A stretch of 64,000 nt of DNA from Salmonirosea aquatica (GTDB taxonomy: Bacteria; Bacteroidota; Bacteroidia; Cytophagales; Spirosomataceae), in contig NZ_WHLY01000002.1 of assembly GCF_009296315.1 (NCBI RefSeq), positions 4,438,501 to 4,502,500 on the forward strand, read 5' to 3'. Positions within the stretch are counted from its first letter, which is position 1, and the number at the start of each line of letters is the position of its first letter. Positions 10,061 to 19,113 of the stretch are shown in pieces. The position numbers and the translations under genes were made by a program. The notes beneath the pieces were generated by a model that saw only the letters and a program-made list of their open reading frames with translations, searched no databases and had not been told where the DNA came from.

Positions 10061-10095
10061 GTATCGAAACAGGATTTAGACCGAAACTGTACCCA

Positions 10096-11457
10096 ATGAC
10101 CCCATCCGAAGAGCCCTCACCCGGTTCGATTTCGTCCGCTGACAAGGATAAACTCCGCGAATTGACCGCCCAAAGCTGGGAGATGGAACTGGCCATCTCC
10201 GGCGTGGCAATCTTCGCGGTTCTGCAACTTCCCGATCTGCTCGATCAGGGGTTTGACTACCTGCGCTACAACCTCATCACCCAGACCGAGGGCTTACCCG
10301 GCTTATTACCCATGTTAGCTTTTAGCATGACCAAGTCGGCCTGCTATGTGCTTTTCCTGGCCTTTCTGGTCAATTTTGTCATGCGGGCGTATTGGGTAGG
10401 CTTAGTGGGATTGCTGGCCGTTTATCCTTCCGGGATTCGCTACGACAAGATCCCCTTTATCTCAACGTACGCCCAGGAGCAAATAAAAAAAGATTTGGGG
10501 CCGCTCGATCGATACATCGTTCGACTCGACCGCCGGTGTAACATCGTGTTCGCCACGGCTTTTCTGATGGTAATGATGCTATTCCTTATCGCCGTCGGGT
10601 ACGTGATAGTACTGTCGGTTTATTTGATATTGCGTCCAGCGCTTCCCGCCGAGGTGTGGCAAATCTTAAAAATCGCATTTAATGTCCTACTCGTCCTCTA
10701 CTTGACGGCCACGATCATCCTGAGTAACAAGCGCGTAAGGCAACATCCGATTGGTACCAAACTCCAGTATGGCCTCATGCGGTTCAGCCAGGCGTCGATG
10801 ATGGGAATCTATAAACCTATATCGGCTATTTCCAATACTTTTTACAGCAATATACCCACCAAATATATTCTCCGAACCATGGCAGTTGTGATGGTGGTAT
10901 TTATGGGGTCGTTTTTTGTGGAATTTACTGCGGATCTTTCAAGAACCGATCGTAGAATTCAGGGGTTGGCCTCCCGACACCTATACACGGCCCGAATCGA
11001 TGAGCATTATGTCAACCCGCTGGCGTACGACAATTTACGGGATGAAAACGACTACCTCGCGCAGGCCAGCATTCAGGCCGATGTGATCCAGGAACCGTAT
11101 ATCCGGTTGTTTATCGCCTACCCCAAAACCCTGGATACCTTACTGAAGGTCGTGGCGAAAGAACCAGTCATGGACGACAGCCTGTCGAGGCAGGAGCGAC
11201 GACAACGGTACGCCGACTGGAGCACTGAGGTCATGCGTAACATGCTGCATGTCGTCATCAACGACTCTTTGTATAGCAAGCCCGACGTGCTGTTCACCCA
11301 ACGGGGCATACACCAGCAACGGGGCTGGCAGACTGTCCTAATCCCCGATAACCTGCGCGTTGGGAAAAATCTGCTCAAGGTAGGTCTGAAAACAGAGGGA
11401 CGCTTGAAACCGGATGAATTGATTGCTATTCCTTTTTGGTACGTGCCCGATAAGTGA
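10096..11457 (+). CDS. Multi-pass membrane protein of unknown function
   Basis: I do not recognise the family. The start ATG at 10096 (MTPSEEPSPGS) is chosen because the longer in-frame reading would run through the intergenic hairpin and overlap the previous gene. The 453-residue product has a short soluble N-terminus, then hydrophobic segments near residues 35-55, 70-90, 100-115, 150-180 and 200-225, another at about 270-290 (TMAVVMVVFMGSFFVEF), and a soluble C-terminal domain of about 160 residues rich in Arg and Asp. The charged loop between helices (RRCNIVF) and the terminal soluble domain suggest a membrane-anchored module facing the periplasm. It follows the CocE-type hydrolase by 64 bp in the same direction. 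Confidence 0.7.
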   Translation: MTPSEEPSPGSISSADKDKLRELTAQSWEMELAISGVAIFAVLQLPDLLDQGFDYLRYNLITQTEGLPGLLPMLAFSMTKSACYVLFLAFLVNFVMRAYWVGLVGLLAVYPSGIRYDKIPFISTYAQEQIKKDLGPLDRYIVRLDRRCNIVFATAFLMVMMLFLIAVGYVIVLSVYLILRPALPAEVWQILKIAFNVLLVLYLTATIILSNKRVRQHPIGTKLQYGLMRFSQASMMGIYKPISAISNTFYSNIPTKYILRTMAVVMVVFMGSFFVEFTADLSRTDRRIQGLASRHLYTARIDEHYVNPLAYDNLRDENDYLAQASIQADVIQEPYIRLFIAYPKTLDTLLKVVAKEPVMDDSLSRQERRQRYADWSTEVMRNMLHVVINDSLYSKPDVLFTQRGIHQQRGWQTVLIPDNLRVGKNLLKVGLKTEGRLKPDELIAIPFWYVPDK

Positions 11458-11628
11458 AGGTTTCCCAAACGAAAGGATGTTTCCGGGGATGTTGGAGCAT
11501 CCCAGGGTACCCTAGGCAAAAAACCGTGGAATAGCCGACAACCTACTTGACATCATTTGATTGGCCAACTACCAATGCGTAATTTTCAAATTCAGGATGG
11601 AGTTTATCTACTAAAAAAGTACTGGTAA

Positions 11629-14034
11629 ATGAAAACACGTTACGTGCTATTTTTCATCCTATTCCTCCAACTGACGTCCTTAGCCCAAAACACCTTCCAA
11701 CTCACGGGTTACGTCCGCGATACCGCTGCCCGTCCTCTGGCCGGGGCGTCTGTGCAAGTACTTGATGTGGGCTACGGGTCCACCACCGATTCGCTGGGGT
11801 ACTACGCCGTGCGGGTACCGAAGGGTCTGCAAACGATTCAGTTCTCGTTCGCAGGCTACCAGGTCCAGCAGCGCAGCCTCACAGTTCGTGCGAACGACAC
11901 GATGAGTGTTCAACTGGCTGAGCGCGTCACCCTGCTGCGCGAAGCTATCGTCACGGGCCAGCAGCCTGGGCAGCAGGTACTAAGTACTGCCGTGGGTCTC
12001 ACAAAGCTATCCATCAGAACGTTGCGCAACTTACCTACCTTGCTTGGCGAACTGGACGTAATGCGCTCAGTGCAGATGCTTCCGGGCGTGAGCAGCGTGG
12101 GTGAAGCTTCCACGGGCTTCAACGTGCGGGGCGGGGCTGCCGACCAAAACCTGATCCTACTGGACGAAGTACCCCTTTTCAACGCGCAGCATTTGCTGGG
12201 ATTCCTGTCGGTTTTCAATCCCGACGTGGTGCAGGACATGGATTTCTACCGGGGCAGTGCGCCCGCCCACTACGGGGGCCGCGCCGCCTCAGTGCTACAT
12301 GTGCGATTGCGCGAAGCCAACGCTTCCAAACTAGGCGTATCGGCGGGCATCGGGCTGCTGAGTAGTCGGCTGATGGTCGAAGCGCCGCTTGTAAAAGAAA
12401 AGCTGGCTTTCTATGCCGCCGGGCGACTCTCGACGGTCAATCAAATGCTCAAATTATTTCCCATCAAAGCCGTGGCAGGCGTGAAGGGTAGTTTCCATGA
12501 CCTGAATGCCCGGCTGGATTTTCGGCCCAATGCCCGCAATAAAGTATCGCTCACAGCCTTCCGCTCAACGGATAGCTTCACGCTGCCCGGCGACTCTTTG
12601 AATCAAGTCGAGTTGAGCGGCTCGGCTACGACTTTCGCCTGGCGCACCAATGCGGCCACGCTGAGCTGGTCGCACTACCTGTCGGCTCGCTGGCAGGTGC
12701 AGAGTAGCGCGGTCTGGAGTCGCTATGTCGCCGAAGTGAGCGTACCTGACTCAGCCAAAGCGTATCGACTTACTTCCGGCGTGGACTACGCTCAACTGAA
12801 AACCAACTTTACCTACGCCCCGAATGACCGCTGGCAAACCGACCTCGGTCTGAACGCCATCCGCTACGAAGTCACCGCCGGGCGGCTCGACGCGGTAGGT
12901 ACCTACTCACAGGTAAATCCCGTGCGGCTCCCCAACGAGCAGGCGCTGGAAGCCGCCCTTTATGCCAACACTGACCTTACCCTCAGCGAGCGGTGGTCGG
13001 TGCAGGCGGGGCTGCGCGGCTCGTGGTTCGGGCGGCTGGGGCCGGACGTAATATACCGTTACACAACCGGAGCGGCCCCCACCCCCGAAAGCCTCACCGA
13101 TTCAGTGGTGACGCAAGCGGGTAGTTTGGGTAGTACGTTCGGGAATCTCGAGCCAAGATTTTCGGTACGCTGGTCGCTGCGCAAGGACGTGTCGCTCAAA
13201 CTGGGCGCGAGCCGGATGGTGCAGTACCTGCAGCTACTCTCCAACACCGCTGCCGCCCTACCCGCCGACCGCTGGAAACTGGCCGACGAATACGTGCAGC
13301 CGCAGGTAGCCGATCAGGTGTCGCTGGGGTACTTTCAGCTTTTGCCCAAATCGGGCGTCGAATTCTCAGCGGAAATCTTTTATAAAAAACTTACACACGT
13401 CACCGACTTCCGGGGCAACGTACCGCTGCTGCTCAACCGTTATCCCGAAACGGCGGTACTACAAGGCAACGGTTTTGCGCAAGGCCTGGAAATGCTGCTG
13501 CGCCGCAACAGCGGTCTGCTGACAGGCTGGCTAAGCTATACCTACTCGCAAACGCGCTTCCGGCTCGCCGGTACCACACCCGGCGAGCGCATCAACGAGG
13601 GTACCTACTACCCAGCGGGCTACGACCGTCCGCACGTCCTGAATGCCGTGCTCAACTACAAACTCAGCGCCCGCGTCAGTCTGTCGATGAACGGCGTGTA
13701 CACCTCCGGCCGACCGATTACCTACCCTGCCGCCAAAATATACATAGGTACCCGCACCGTACCCTACTATACCGATCGTAACTTGGGGCGCCTGCCTGCC
13801 TACATCCGTGGCGATCTTGGACTGGTTGTGAATGGTAAAAGGGTACCTGGCCGACGTTTCGAGAGTGATTTCAGCCTGTCGCTTTACAACGTGCTGGGTC
13901 GGCGTAACGCCTACTCGGTGTATGTGAATACGCTCCCGGTTTATCCTCAATACTACAACCCGGTAAAAGCGTACAAACTATCGGTGCTGGGTGCGATTAT
14001 TCCTTCGATCAGCTATAATTTTAGATTCAAATGA
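11629..14034 (+). CDS. TonB-dependent receptor with carboxypeptidase-like N-domain
   Basis: An 801-residue outer-membrane receptor. Signal peptide (1-20, ending SLAQ), a CarboxypepD_reg-like domain at about 22-105 (GYVRDTAARPLAGASV start), a plug domain at about 115-225 containing GFNVRGGAADQNLILLDEV and PAHYGGRAAS, then a long beta-barrel ending in SISYNFRFK with the terminal aromatic residue expected for barrel assembly. The stop overlaps the start of the DUF4249 lipoprotein by 4 bp (ATGA), so the two are translated from one transcript. Receptor-lipoprotein pairs of this kind take up large or scarce ligands energised by TonB; the ligand is unknown. Confidence 0.92.
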   Translation: MKTRYVLFFILFLQLTSLAQNTFQLTGYVRDTAARPLAGASVQVLDVGYGSTTDSLGYYAVRVPKGLQTIQFSFAGYQVQQRSLTVRANDTMSVQLAERVTLLREAIVTGQQPGQQVLSTAVGLTKLSIRTLRNLPTLLGELDVMRSVQMLPGVSSVGEASTGFNVRGGAADQNLILLDEVPLFNAQHLLGFLSVFNPDVVQDMDFYRGSAPAHYGGRAASVLHVRLREANASKLGVSAGIGLLSSRLMVEAPLVKEKLAFYAAGRLSTVNQMLKLFPIKAVAGVKGSFHDLNARLDFRPNARNKVSLTAFRSTDSFTLPGDSLNQVELSGSATTFAWRTNAATLSWSHYLSARWQVQSSAVWSRYVAEVSVPDSAKAYRLTSGVDYAQLKTNFTYAPNDRWQTDLGLNAIRYEVTAGRLDAVGTYSQVNPVRLPNEQALEAALYANTDLTLSERWSVQAGLRGSWFGRLGPDVIYRYTTGAAPTPESLTDSVVTQAGSLGSTFGNLEPRFSVRWSLRKDVSLKLGASRMVQYLQLLSNTAAALPADRWKLADEYVQPQVADQVSLGYFQLLPKSGVEFSAEIFYKKLTHVTDFRGNVPLLLNRYPETAVLQGNGFAQGLEMLLRRNSGLLTGWLSYTYSQTRFRLAGTTPGERINEGTYYPAGYDRPHVLNAVLNYKLSARVSLSMNGVYTSGRPITYPAAKIYIGTRTVPYYTDRNLGRLPAYIRGDLGLVVNGKRVPGRRFESDFSLSLYNVLGRRNAYSVYVNTLPVYPQYYNPVKAYKLSVLGAIIPSISYNFRFK

Positions 14035-15080
14035 GAGGTACCTATCTCGGAATTTTACTGATCCTGCTGCTCACTTCCTGTGTCGATCCTTATGACCCGA
14101 AACTCGTGGGCGGCGAGAAGTGCCTGGTATTCGAGGGTATCCTGACCGACGCCCCCGGCCCGTACCGCTTCGCCCTGACCCTGTCGGCGGGCTACAACAG
14201 CACCGAAAGCGTGTACGACGAGCGGGTGCAGGGGGCAAAAGTCTGGGTGACCGACGACCAAGGCACCCGCACCGACTTCACGGATGATGGTAAAGGTAAT
14301 TTCGACTCGCCCGCCGGGTTCCGGGGCGAAATCGGACGTACCTATACGCTTACGATCGTTTACGATGGCCAAACCTACCATTCTGATCCCGAACTCCTGC
14401 GGCCCGTGCCGCCCATCGACACGGTGTATTCGTCTTTCCGCAAAATCACCAGACCAGGGGCCGCCTACAATGGAGAATTCCTGGTCTACCTGGACGTGAG
14501 CGATCCGGACGAAGAGGAGAATTATTACCAATGGGATTGGACTCATTATGAGAAGCCCAACTTCTGTTCTCTTTTCCGCCAAGAGGCGGCCACCTACTGG
14601 AAGCGCTGCTGTACTCCTTGCTGGAATATCACCCGTAGCGCGGGCGACATCCTGATTGCCTCCGATCGGCTTGTCAATGGGCGGCAGTTGACCGGACAGC
14701 CCATCGGTACTGCTCCCAATGACGATATTTCTCCTTACTATCTCAAAATCAGACAACAGTCCCTTAGCCGGGGGGCGTATCAGTATTGGCTGAGCGTGCG
14801 CAACCTGACGGGCAATGTGGGTAGCGTGTTTGACATTCCTCCGGCTACGCTCGTCGGAAATCTACACGAGGAGGTTACGAGCGGCGGTCCGTCGGGCGGA
14901 CGACCCATATTGGGGTACTTTCAAGTTTCGGCCCGGACGGAAAAGATTGTTTATATCAATCGGTTCCGTGCGCCGCTGCAACCCTTCGCCCCAACGGAGT
15001 ACCCCTACTGGAATACCTGTGAACCTTGCAACGAGAGCCTGTCGCGCACCGGAAGGCAGCCGGAAGGATGGGTGGAGTAG
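14031..15080 (+). CDS. DUF4249 family lipoprotein
   Basis: A 349-residue protein with a lipoprotein signal (hydrophobic LGILLILLL, lipobox LTSC, Cys17). The DUF4249 features are visible: VFEGILTDAPGPY near the N-terminus, a beta-rich middle, and a C-terminal cysteine-containing stretch (NTCEPCNESL). Proteins of this family sit next to TonB-dependent receptors and are thought to act as outer-surface ligand-capture partners, like SusD proteins in principle. Here translation is coupled to the receptor through a 4-bp overlap. The exact ligand cannot be stated. Confidence 0.88.
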   Translation: MRGTYLGILLILLLTSCVDPYDPKLVGGEKCLVFEGILTDAPGPYRFALTLSAGYNSTESVYDERVQGAKVWVTDDQGTRTDFTDDGKGNFDSPAGFRGEIGRTYTLTIVYDGQTYHSDPELLRPVPPIDTVYSSFRKITRPGAAYNGEFLVYLDVSDPDEEENYYQWDWTHYEKPNFCSLFRQEAATYWKRCCTPCWNITRSAGDILIASDRLVNGRQLTGQPIGTAPNDDISPYYLKIRQQSLSRGAYQYWLSVRNLTGNVGSVFDIPPATLVGNLHEEVTSGGPSGGRPILGYFQVSARTEKIVYINRFRAPLQPFAPTEYPYWNTCEPCNESLSRTGRQPEGWVE

Positions 15081-15148
15081 GGCAGAAAAGATAGCTTCGC
15101 AATTTCTTAACGCGCTTAGTCTTGGATATACCCTGATTCTGCCCGTAT

Positions 15149-16450
15149 TTGCATGATCTAAAACCCGCCTCCCGCTTGAAAAAGAACCCCGAACTCTACA
15201 CCACCGCCCTCGGTGCCATCGCCGCCTTTTGCACCTACACCAGCATGTACGGCTTCCGCAAGGGTATCACGGCGGTGCAGTTTGAGGGCATAGCATTCGG
15301 CGGCATCGACTACAAAATCTGGCTGATCACAGCTCAAGTACTGGGCTATGCGGTTTCTAAGGGCATTGGCGTCAAAATAGTGTCAGAAATGAAGCCCCAC
15401 CAGCGGCCCTGGTACGTACTGGGGCTGATTGGTTTCGCTGAGCTGGCGCTGCTGGGCTTCGGTCTGGTACCTGCGCCCTACAACATCATCTTTTTGTTCC
15501 TGAACGGTCTACCGCTAGGCATGGTGTACGGCACCGTACTGGCTATGCTGGAGGGGCGCAAACAAACCGAAATCCTGGTCGCTGCGCTGACGGCCTCGTT
15601 TATTTTTGCTTCGGGGCTGGTCAAGACGGTGGCTTTGTTGCTGATGCAGCAGGGTGGCATTTCGGAGCTTTGGGCGCCATTTGTCACAGGTTTGATTTTC
15701 GTGGTACCTCTGCTCTTGTCAGTGTGGGGTTTGAGCCGCCTGCCCATGCCCTCCGAGGAGGACAAAATTCTGCGCACCGAGCGGCTCCCGATGAACCGCA
15801 CCGACCGCAGGAATTTCTTAGGGACCTTTCCGACGGGCCTCACGCTGCTGATTATTTCCTACGTCCTGCTCTCGGCCTTCCGCGATTTTCGGGATAATTT
15901 CGCCCCCGAAATCCTGAAAGGTACCGTCAGCGGCAATCCGACGATTTTTGCCCAAACCGAAACGCTTATCGCTCTCCTGATTCTGGGTATGATGGCCGGC
16001 CTGCGCTGGGTCGAAGACCACTTCCGGGCGTTTACACTCATCAATATTCTCATGATTGCCGGAGCCATATTGGTAGGACTAAGTACCTGGCTATACCAGC
16101 TCGGCAGCGTATCGGCGAGTGCATGGTTCATGCTGACGGGCCTGGGGATGTACATGGCCTACGTACCCTGCAACGGCCTGTATTTCGAGCGACTCGTAGC
16201 TACGTTTCGCTACGTGAGTACCGTCGGTTTCATCGTCACGCTCGCTGACTGGTACGGGTACCTGGGGAGCGTGGGGGTACTTTTGTACAAAAATTTCGGG
16301 CAATCGGACCTGAGTTTTCAGCAATTTTTCGTGTATGGTTGCTACGGATTGAGCGGGTTGTATATTCTGCTGACGATTTTCTCCTACGCTTCTTTCCGGC
16401 GGAAATACAAAAAAGGGCTGACGACCCCGAGAGTCGTCAGCCCGGTCTGA
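15149..16450 (+). CDS. DUF5690 family multi-pass membrane protein (transporter-like)
   Basis: A ~433-residue polytopic membrane protein with 12 or so hydrophobic segments and MFS-like layout (two halves split by a charged loop near residues 195-225). The start is uncertain: no ATG fits, TTG at 15149 gives HDLKPASRL, and a second TTG at 15176 gives KKNPELYTT. The YGFRKGITA and QVLGYAVSKGIG segments and the length match what I recall of DUF5690, a Bacteroidota family without assigned function. In the same neighbourhood lie a phosphonatase-like hydrolase and its FAD oxidoreductase, so an organic-solute import role is possible but only inferred. Its last codons contain the convergent gene's terminator. 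Confidence 0.65.
   Translation: MHDLKPASRLKKNPELYTTALGAIAAFCTYTSMYGFRKGITAVQFEGIAFGGIDYKIWLITAQVLGYAVSKGIGVKIVSEMKPHQRPWYVLGLIGFAELALLGFGLVPAPYNIIFLFLNGLPLGMVYGTVLAMLEGRKQTEILVAALTASFIFASGLVKTVALLLMQQGGISELWAPFVTGLIFVVPLLLSVWGLSRLPMPSEEDKILRTERLPMNRTDRRNFLGTFPTGLTLLIISYVLLSAFRDFRDNFAPEILKGTVSGNPTIFAQTETLIALLILGMMAGLRWVEDHFRAFTLINILMIAGAILVGLSTWLYQLGSVSASAWFMLTGLGMYMAYVPCNGLYFERLVATFRYVSTVGFIVTLADWYGYLGSVGVLLYKNFGQSDLSFQQFFVYGCYGLSGLYILLTIFSYASFRRKYKKGLTTPRVVSPV
16409..16443 (-). terminator. Intrinsic terminator of the 16473-16904 gene, inside the DUF5690 coding end
   Basis: On the minus strand GGGCTGACGAC pairs with GTCGTCAGCCC (11 bp, 7-base loop) and is followed by six T. It lies 30 bp after the stop of the minus-strand exported protein and within the last 14 codons of the convergent DUF5690 gene. 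Confidence 0.8.
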
Positions 16451-16472
16451 AGAGTGTGGATAGTGAGTTCGT

Positions 16473-16904
16473 TCAGTCTTTGGATTGCTTCTCGATGTAG
16501 CCAATTTGTGGCCCGTTGAGCGAACTTTCAAACAGTTCGTTGTACTCCATGCCTTTAGCTTCGCCGTACATCTTTTTCAGCAGACTGGGAATATCGTAAT
16601 CGGCGCCATCTATTACGGGATCCATGACGAAAATGTAAGCATAAGAGCCATCATTTTCGGGTTTCGTAGGATGCAGGATGCGCGTTTGCCGGAAAACCTT
16701 TTGATCCGCAGCACTCAATTTTTTTGCACCGGGCCAAAATATCTCATGGAGGAATTTTTCGAATTGCTCACGTTTGTCTGCCTTGACCGGATTGATAAAA
16801 ATCCACACAGTTTCGCCCGATTTAGCCATCATACGGCTTTGGGCATTGGCTGCTCCACTTCCCAGCACGGAAAGAAGTGCAACAATTAGAATTAAATTTT
16901 TCAT
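16473..16904 (-). CDS. Small exported protein of unknown function
   Basis: A 143-residue product with a clear signal peptide (MKNLILIVALLSVLGSG, cleavage near ANAQ). The mature ~120 residues contain TVWIFINPVKADKREQFEKF and SYAYIFVMDP, a pattern of beta-alpha-beta elements that resembles the ferredoxin-like fold of ABM/EthD-type proteins. That fold guess is by eye only. It converges on the DUF5690 gene with a terminator in between. Confidence 0.7.
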   Translation of the reverse strand: MKNLILIVALLSVLGSGAANAQSRMMAKSGETVWIFINPVKADKREQFEKFLHEIFWPGAKKLSAADQKVFRQTRILHPTKPENDGSYAYIFVMDPVIDGADYDIPSLLKKMYGEAKGMEYNELFESSLNGPQIGYIEKQSKD

Positions 16905-17019
16905 AGGGTACCTTGTGCTAAAAGTTGAACATAAGCGAAACTGTACGCCCCATCTGGACGAGCTGAAAACGAATTCTGTATAACAAGAAATGCAAGCGAT
17001 TATTTCGGGGAGAATTATT

Positions 17020-17361
17020 TCAATAAATACTTTCTGGAAAGAATGGTACAGTTTTCAATATCCCTTGCCTTCTTCGCGAAGGGCAAACCTGCGTACCATC
17101 CGTGAGTTGAACGGTGCCATCTTTCCAGACTTTGGCGACAAACTTCTGGTTGATCACCACTCCGCGCGTAAGCCGTACAAAACCATAGGAGCGAAGTCGC
17201 CCTTCAAGAACTTTCATCGTGGTGGATACCATGAATTTGCGCCCGCTGACTTCGTAGATCAGCGTGTAGTTACGATCGGCCACCAGGCGGACGATCTGCT
17301 GCGGGGCCACACGGCGGTAGCCGCCGACGTGAATGAACGAATCGGGGAGTTGTGTCTCCAT
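17020..17361 (-). CDS. Stand-alone LytTR DNA-binding regulator
   Basis: The ATG at 17361 gives 113 residues; a longer in-frame start at 17427 adds a proline- and threonine-rich segment with no homologous look. The whole product is one LytTR domain: RVAPQQIVRLVADRNYTLIY, then STTMKVLEGRL, then FVRLTRGVVINQKFV, the order seen in AgrA/ComE-type DNA-binding domains. There is no receiver domain, so it is not itself phosphorylated; activity may be set by expression or by a partner. A direct repeat with 22-bp period lies 118 bp upstream, between this gene and the divergent histidine kinase, and is a good candidate binding site. Confidence 0.85.
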   Translation of the reverse strand: METQLPDSFIHVGGYRRVAPQQIVRLVADRNYTLIYEVSGRKFMVSTTMKVLEGRLRSYGFVRLTRGVVINQKFVAKVWKDGTVQLTDGTQVCPSRRRQGILKTVPFFPESIY

Positions 17362-17478
17362 GGTCAGGGGAGTTAAGGGTGAGGGAATGTTGAGAGTGTA
17401 AAATGGTGTGGATAAATGCCTTCCCAAAAGTCCGAAACTGCCGCCGGAGTTGTCCGGGTAATATTACTGTATTTGACC

Positions 17479-17513
17479 GGGTGTTTTTCCCATAAAAAAA
17501 GGGTGTTTTTCCC
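17479..17513. promoter_or_regulatory. Candidate LytTR operator: two direct repeats of GGGTGTTTTTCCC
   Basis: Identical 13-mers occupy 17479-17491 and 17501-17513, so equivalent positions are 22 bp apart, two helical turns. The bases after each copy (ATA, GTA) also agree in two of three positions. LytTR regulators classically bind paired direct repeats of about 9-10 bp with 11-13 bp between them. The repeat is in the intergenic region between the LytTR gene and the divergent histidine kinase gene. Binding is inference. Confidence 0.6.
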
Positions 17514-17592
17514 GTATAGGAGTAAAAGTGGGGATGCTACATTTACGCAAAATTCTACAGGTACCCCATGCTTTGGTGTGTTAGGGGTTTCA

Positions 17593-18385
17593 ATGCACTA
17601 CGCCAGTCGGGACTTGATCATTATCATCATTTCCATATTGGTCCAATCGCTGTTATCAGCTGTCATCCTGCTGCTAACTACCCTTATTTATCTTAGAAAA
17701 ATCACTGCAAACACACCAACGGCCAATCATTGAAATGGAGCAATCGTATCAGCAGCAACTCCTGCAAGCCCAAATTGAAGTACAGGAACAAACGCTCAAG
17801 CATATTTCGCAGGAACTGCACGATAACATCGGGCAGATCCTTTCCTTGGTGAAGATCAACCTGAACAGTGTCGATATTCGGGAAGAGGAAGCCGCTTTAC
17901 AGAAGCTAGGGAATACCAAAACCTTAGTCACCAAGGCGTTGAGTGACTTACGGAGCCTGGCCAAAACACTGGACGCTAACTACGTACTGCGATCCAAACT
18001 GTCGGAAGCGCTGCGGTTTGAACTCGACTACATCGAGCAGGCCAGTGGCTGCGCTACTGCGTTGGTGGTGCAGGGAGAAGAGCGCCTGCTGACCTCCCAG
18101 CAGCAGGTTGTGGTTTTCCGGATCGCTCAGGAGGTGCTGAACAACGCCGTCAAACACGCCATCCCCAAAAACATTCAAGTGGAGCTAGGATTTGAACCTA
18201 CCCATTTCAAACTCCGAATCGCGGATGATGGAATAGGATTTGACCTGGATGAAATGCAGCGCGCCGGAGCCTACGAACGGGGTGCGGGCCTGACGAATAT
18301 GTACACCCGTTCAGCATTGATCGGGGCGTGGTTTTGCTTGCAAAGTACCCCTGGACAGGGAACGATCGCATTGCTTGAGATGTGA
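17593..18385 (+). CDS. Sensor histidine kinase (HisKA_3 type) with membrane anchor, frame-disrupted
   Basis: Read in one piece the gene starts at ATG 17593, encodes one membrane helix (LIIIIISILVQSLLSAVILL), crosses to the next frame in an A5 run at 17697-17701, and continues as a coiled coil into the kinase. Removing one A gives LIYLRKSLQTHQRP, which flows into the kinase frame; as given, the frame stops at 17733 and kinase translation would have to begin at ATG 17735 with 216 residues and no anchor. Kinase landmarks, counted from 17735: phospho-His29 in ISQELHDNIGQ, N-box EVLNNAVKHA, ADDGIGFD and RGAGLTNM. It precedes the LuxR-type response regulator by 74 bp, its likely partner. Confidence 0.78.
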
Positions 18386-18459
18386 CCACACCATTTGCTA
18401 AAAAAATGTTGTACATTTCTCCTTTCATCACTACTCTACCCACTTACACACTCACTGTC

Positions 18460-19113
18460 ATGCAACCCATCACCATTGCCTTTGTAGACGACCATCGTAT
18501 GCTCAGGCAGGCCCTTGTGGAAATGCTCCAGAAAAATCCCAATTTCGAAGTGGTCCTTGAAGCGGACAATGGCCGGGACTTTATCGACCAACTGCCCACT
18601 TTGGCTTCTCCTCCTGACCTGGTACTTCTGGATATTAATATGCCGGTTATGAACGGCTACGAAACCGCCCTATGGCTGAAAAAGAACCATCCCAAAATAA
18701 AGGTGGTAGCGCTATCGATGAACGATCAGGAAACCGCGATTATCCGCATGCTTAATAATGGCGCGAAAGGTTATGTGCTGAAAGATGCTGAGAAAGAAGA
18801 ACTGTACCAAGCCATTGAGCGGGTGATGACGCAGGGGTTCTACTATACCGATCTTGTAGTAAGTGCGCTGTCGAACACCATGCATTCACCGGATGGTACC
18901 CCGCAGCATCCTACCCACTTGATCAATACGCGCGAGTTTGAATTTATTAAACTGGCTTGCCATGATCTTACTTACAAGCAAATAGCCGAAGAGATGAGCC
19001 TAAGCCCCCGTACCATCGACGGCTATCGCGAGGCGCTTTTTGACAAACTGAACGTGAAAAGCCGCGTGGGGTTGGTGATGTACGCCATGCGCAACGGATT
19101 GGTGGAAAGCTAG
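18460..19113 (+). CDS. Response regulator, NarL/LuxR type
   Basis: The ATG at 18460 (MQPITIAFVDDH) gives 217 residues. The receiver domain occupies 1-120, with the acidic pair Asp10-Asp11, phospho-acceptor Asp58 (LLDINMP), Ser86 and Lys108. The C-terminal LuxR-type helix-turn-helix is at about 153-215 (NTREFEFIKLACHDLTYKQIAEEM, then SPRTIDGYREALFDKL). The kinase just upstream is of the HisKA_3 type that normally pairs with this class. Its stop overlaps the convergent FAD oxidoreductase end by 4 bp. Confidence 0.92.
   Translation: MQPITIAFVDDHRMLRQALVEMLQKNPNFEVVLEADNGRDFIDQLPTLASPPDLVLLDINMPVMNGYETALWLKKNHPKIKVVALSMNDQETAIIRMLNNGAKGYVLKDAEKEELYQAIERVMTQGFYYTDLVVSALSNTMHSPDGTPQHPTHLINTREFEFIKLACHDLTYKQIAEEMSLSPRTIDGYREALFDKLNVKSRVGLVMYAMRNGLVES

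Noticed and set aside
10003-10095. Longer N-terminus of the unknown membrane protein
   Set aside because: It would overlap the previous gene and run through an intergenic hairpin; ATG at 10096 is cleaner.
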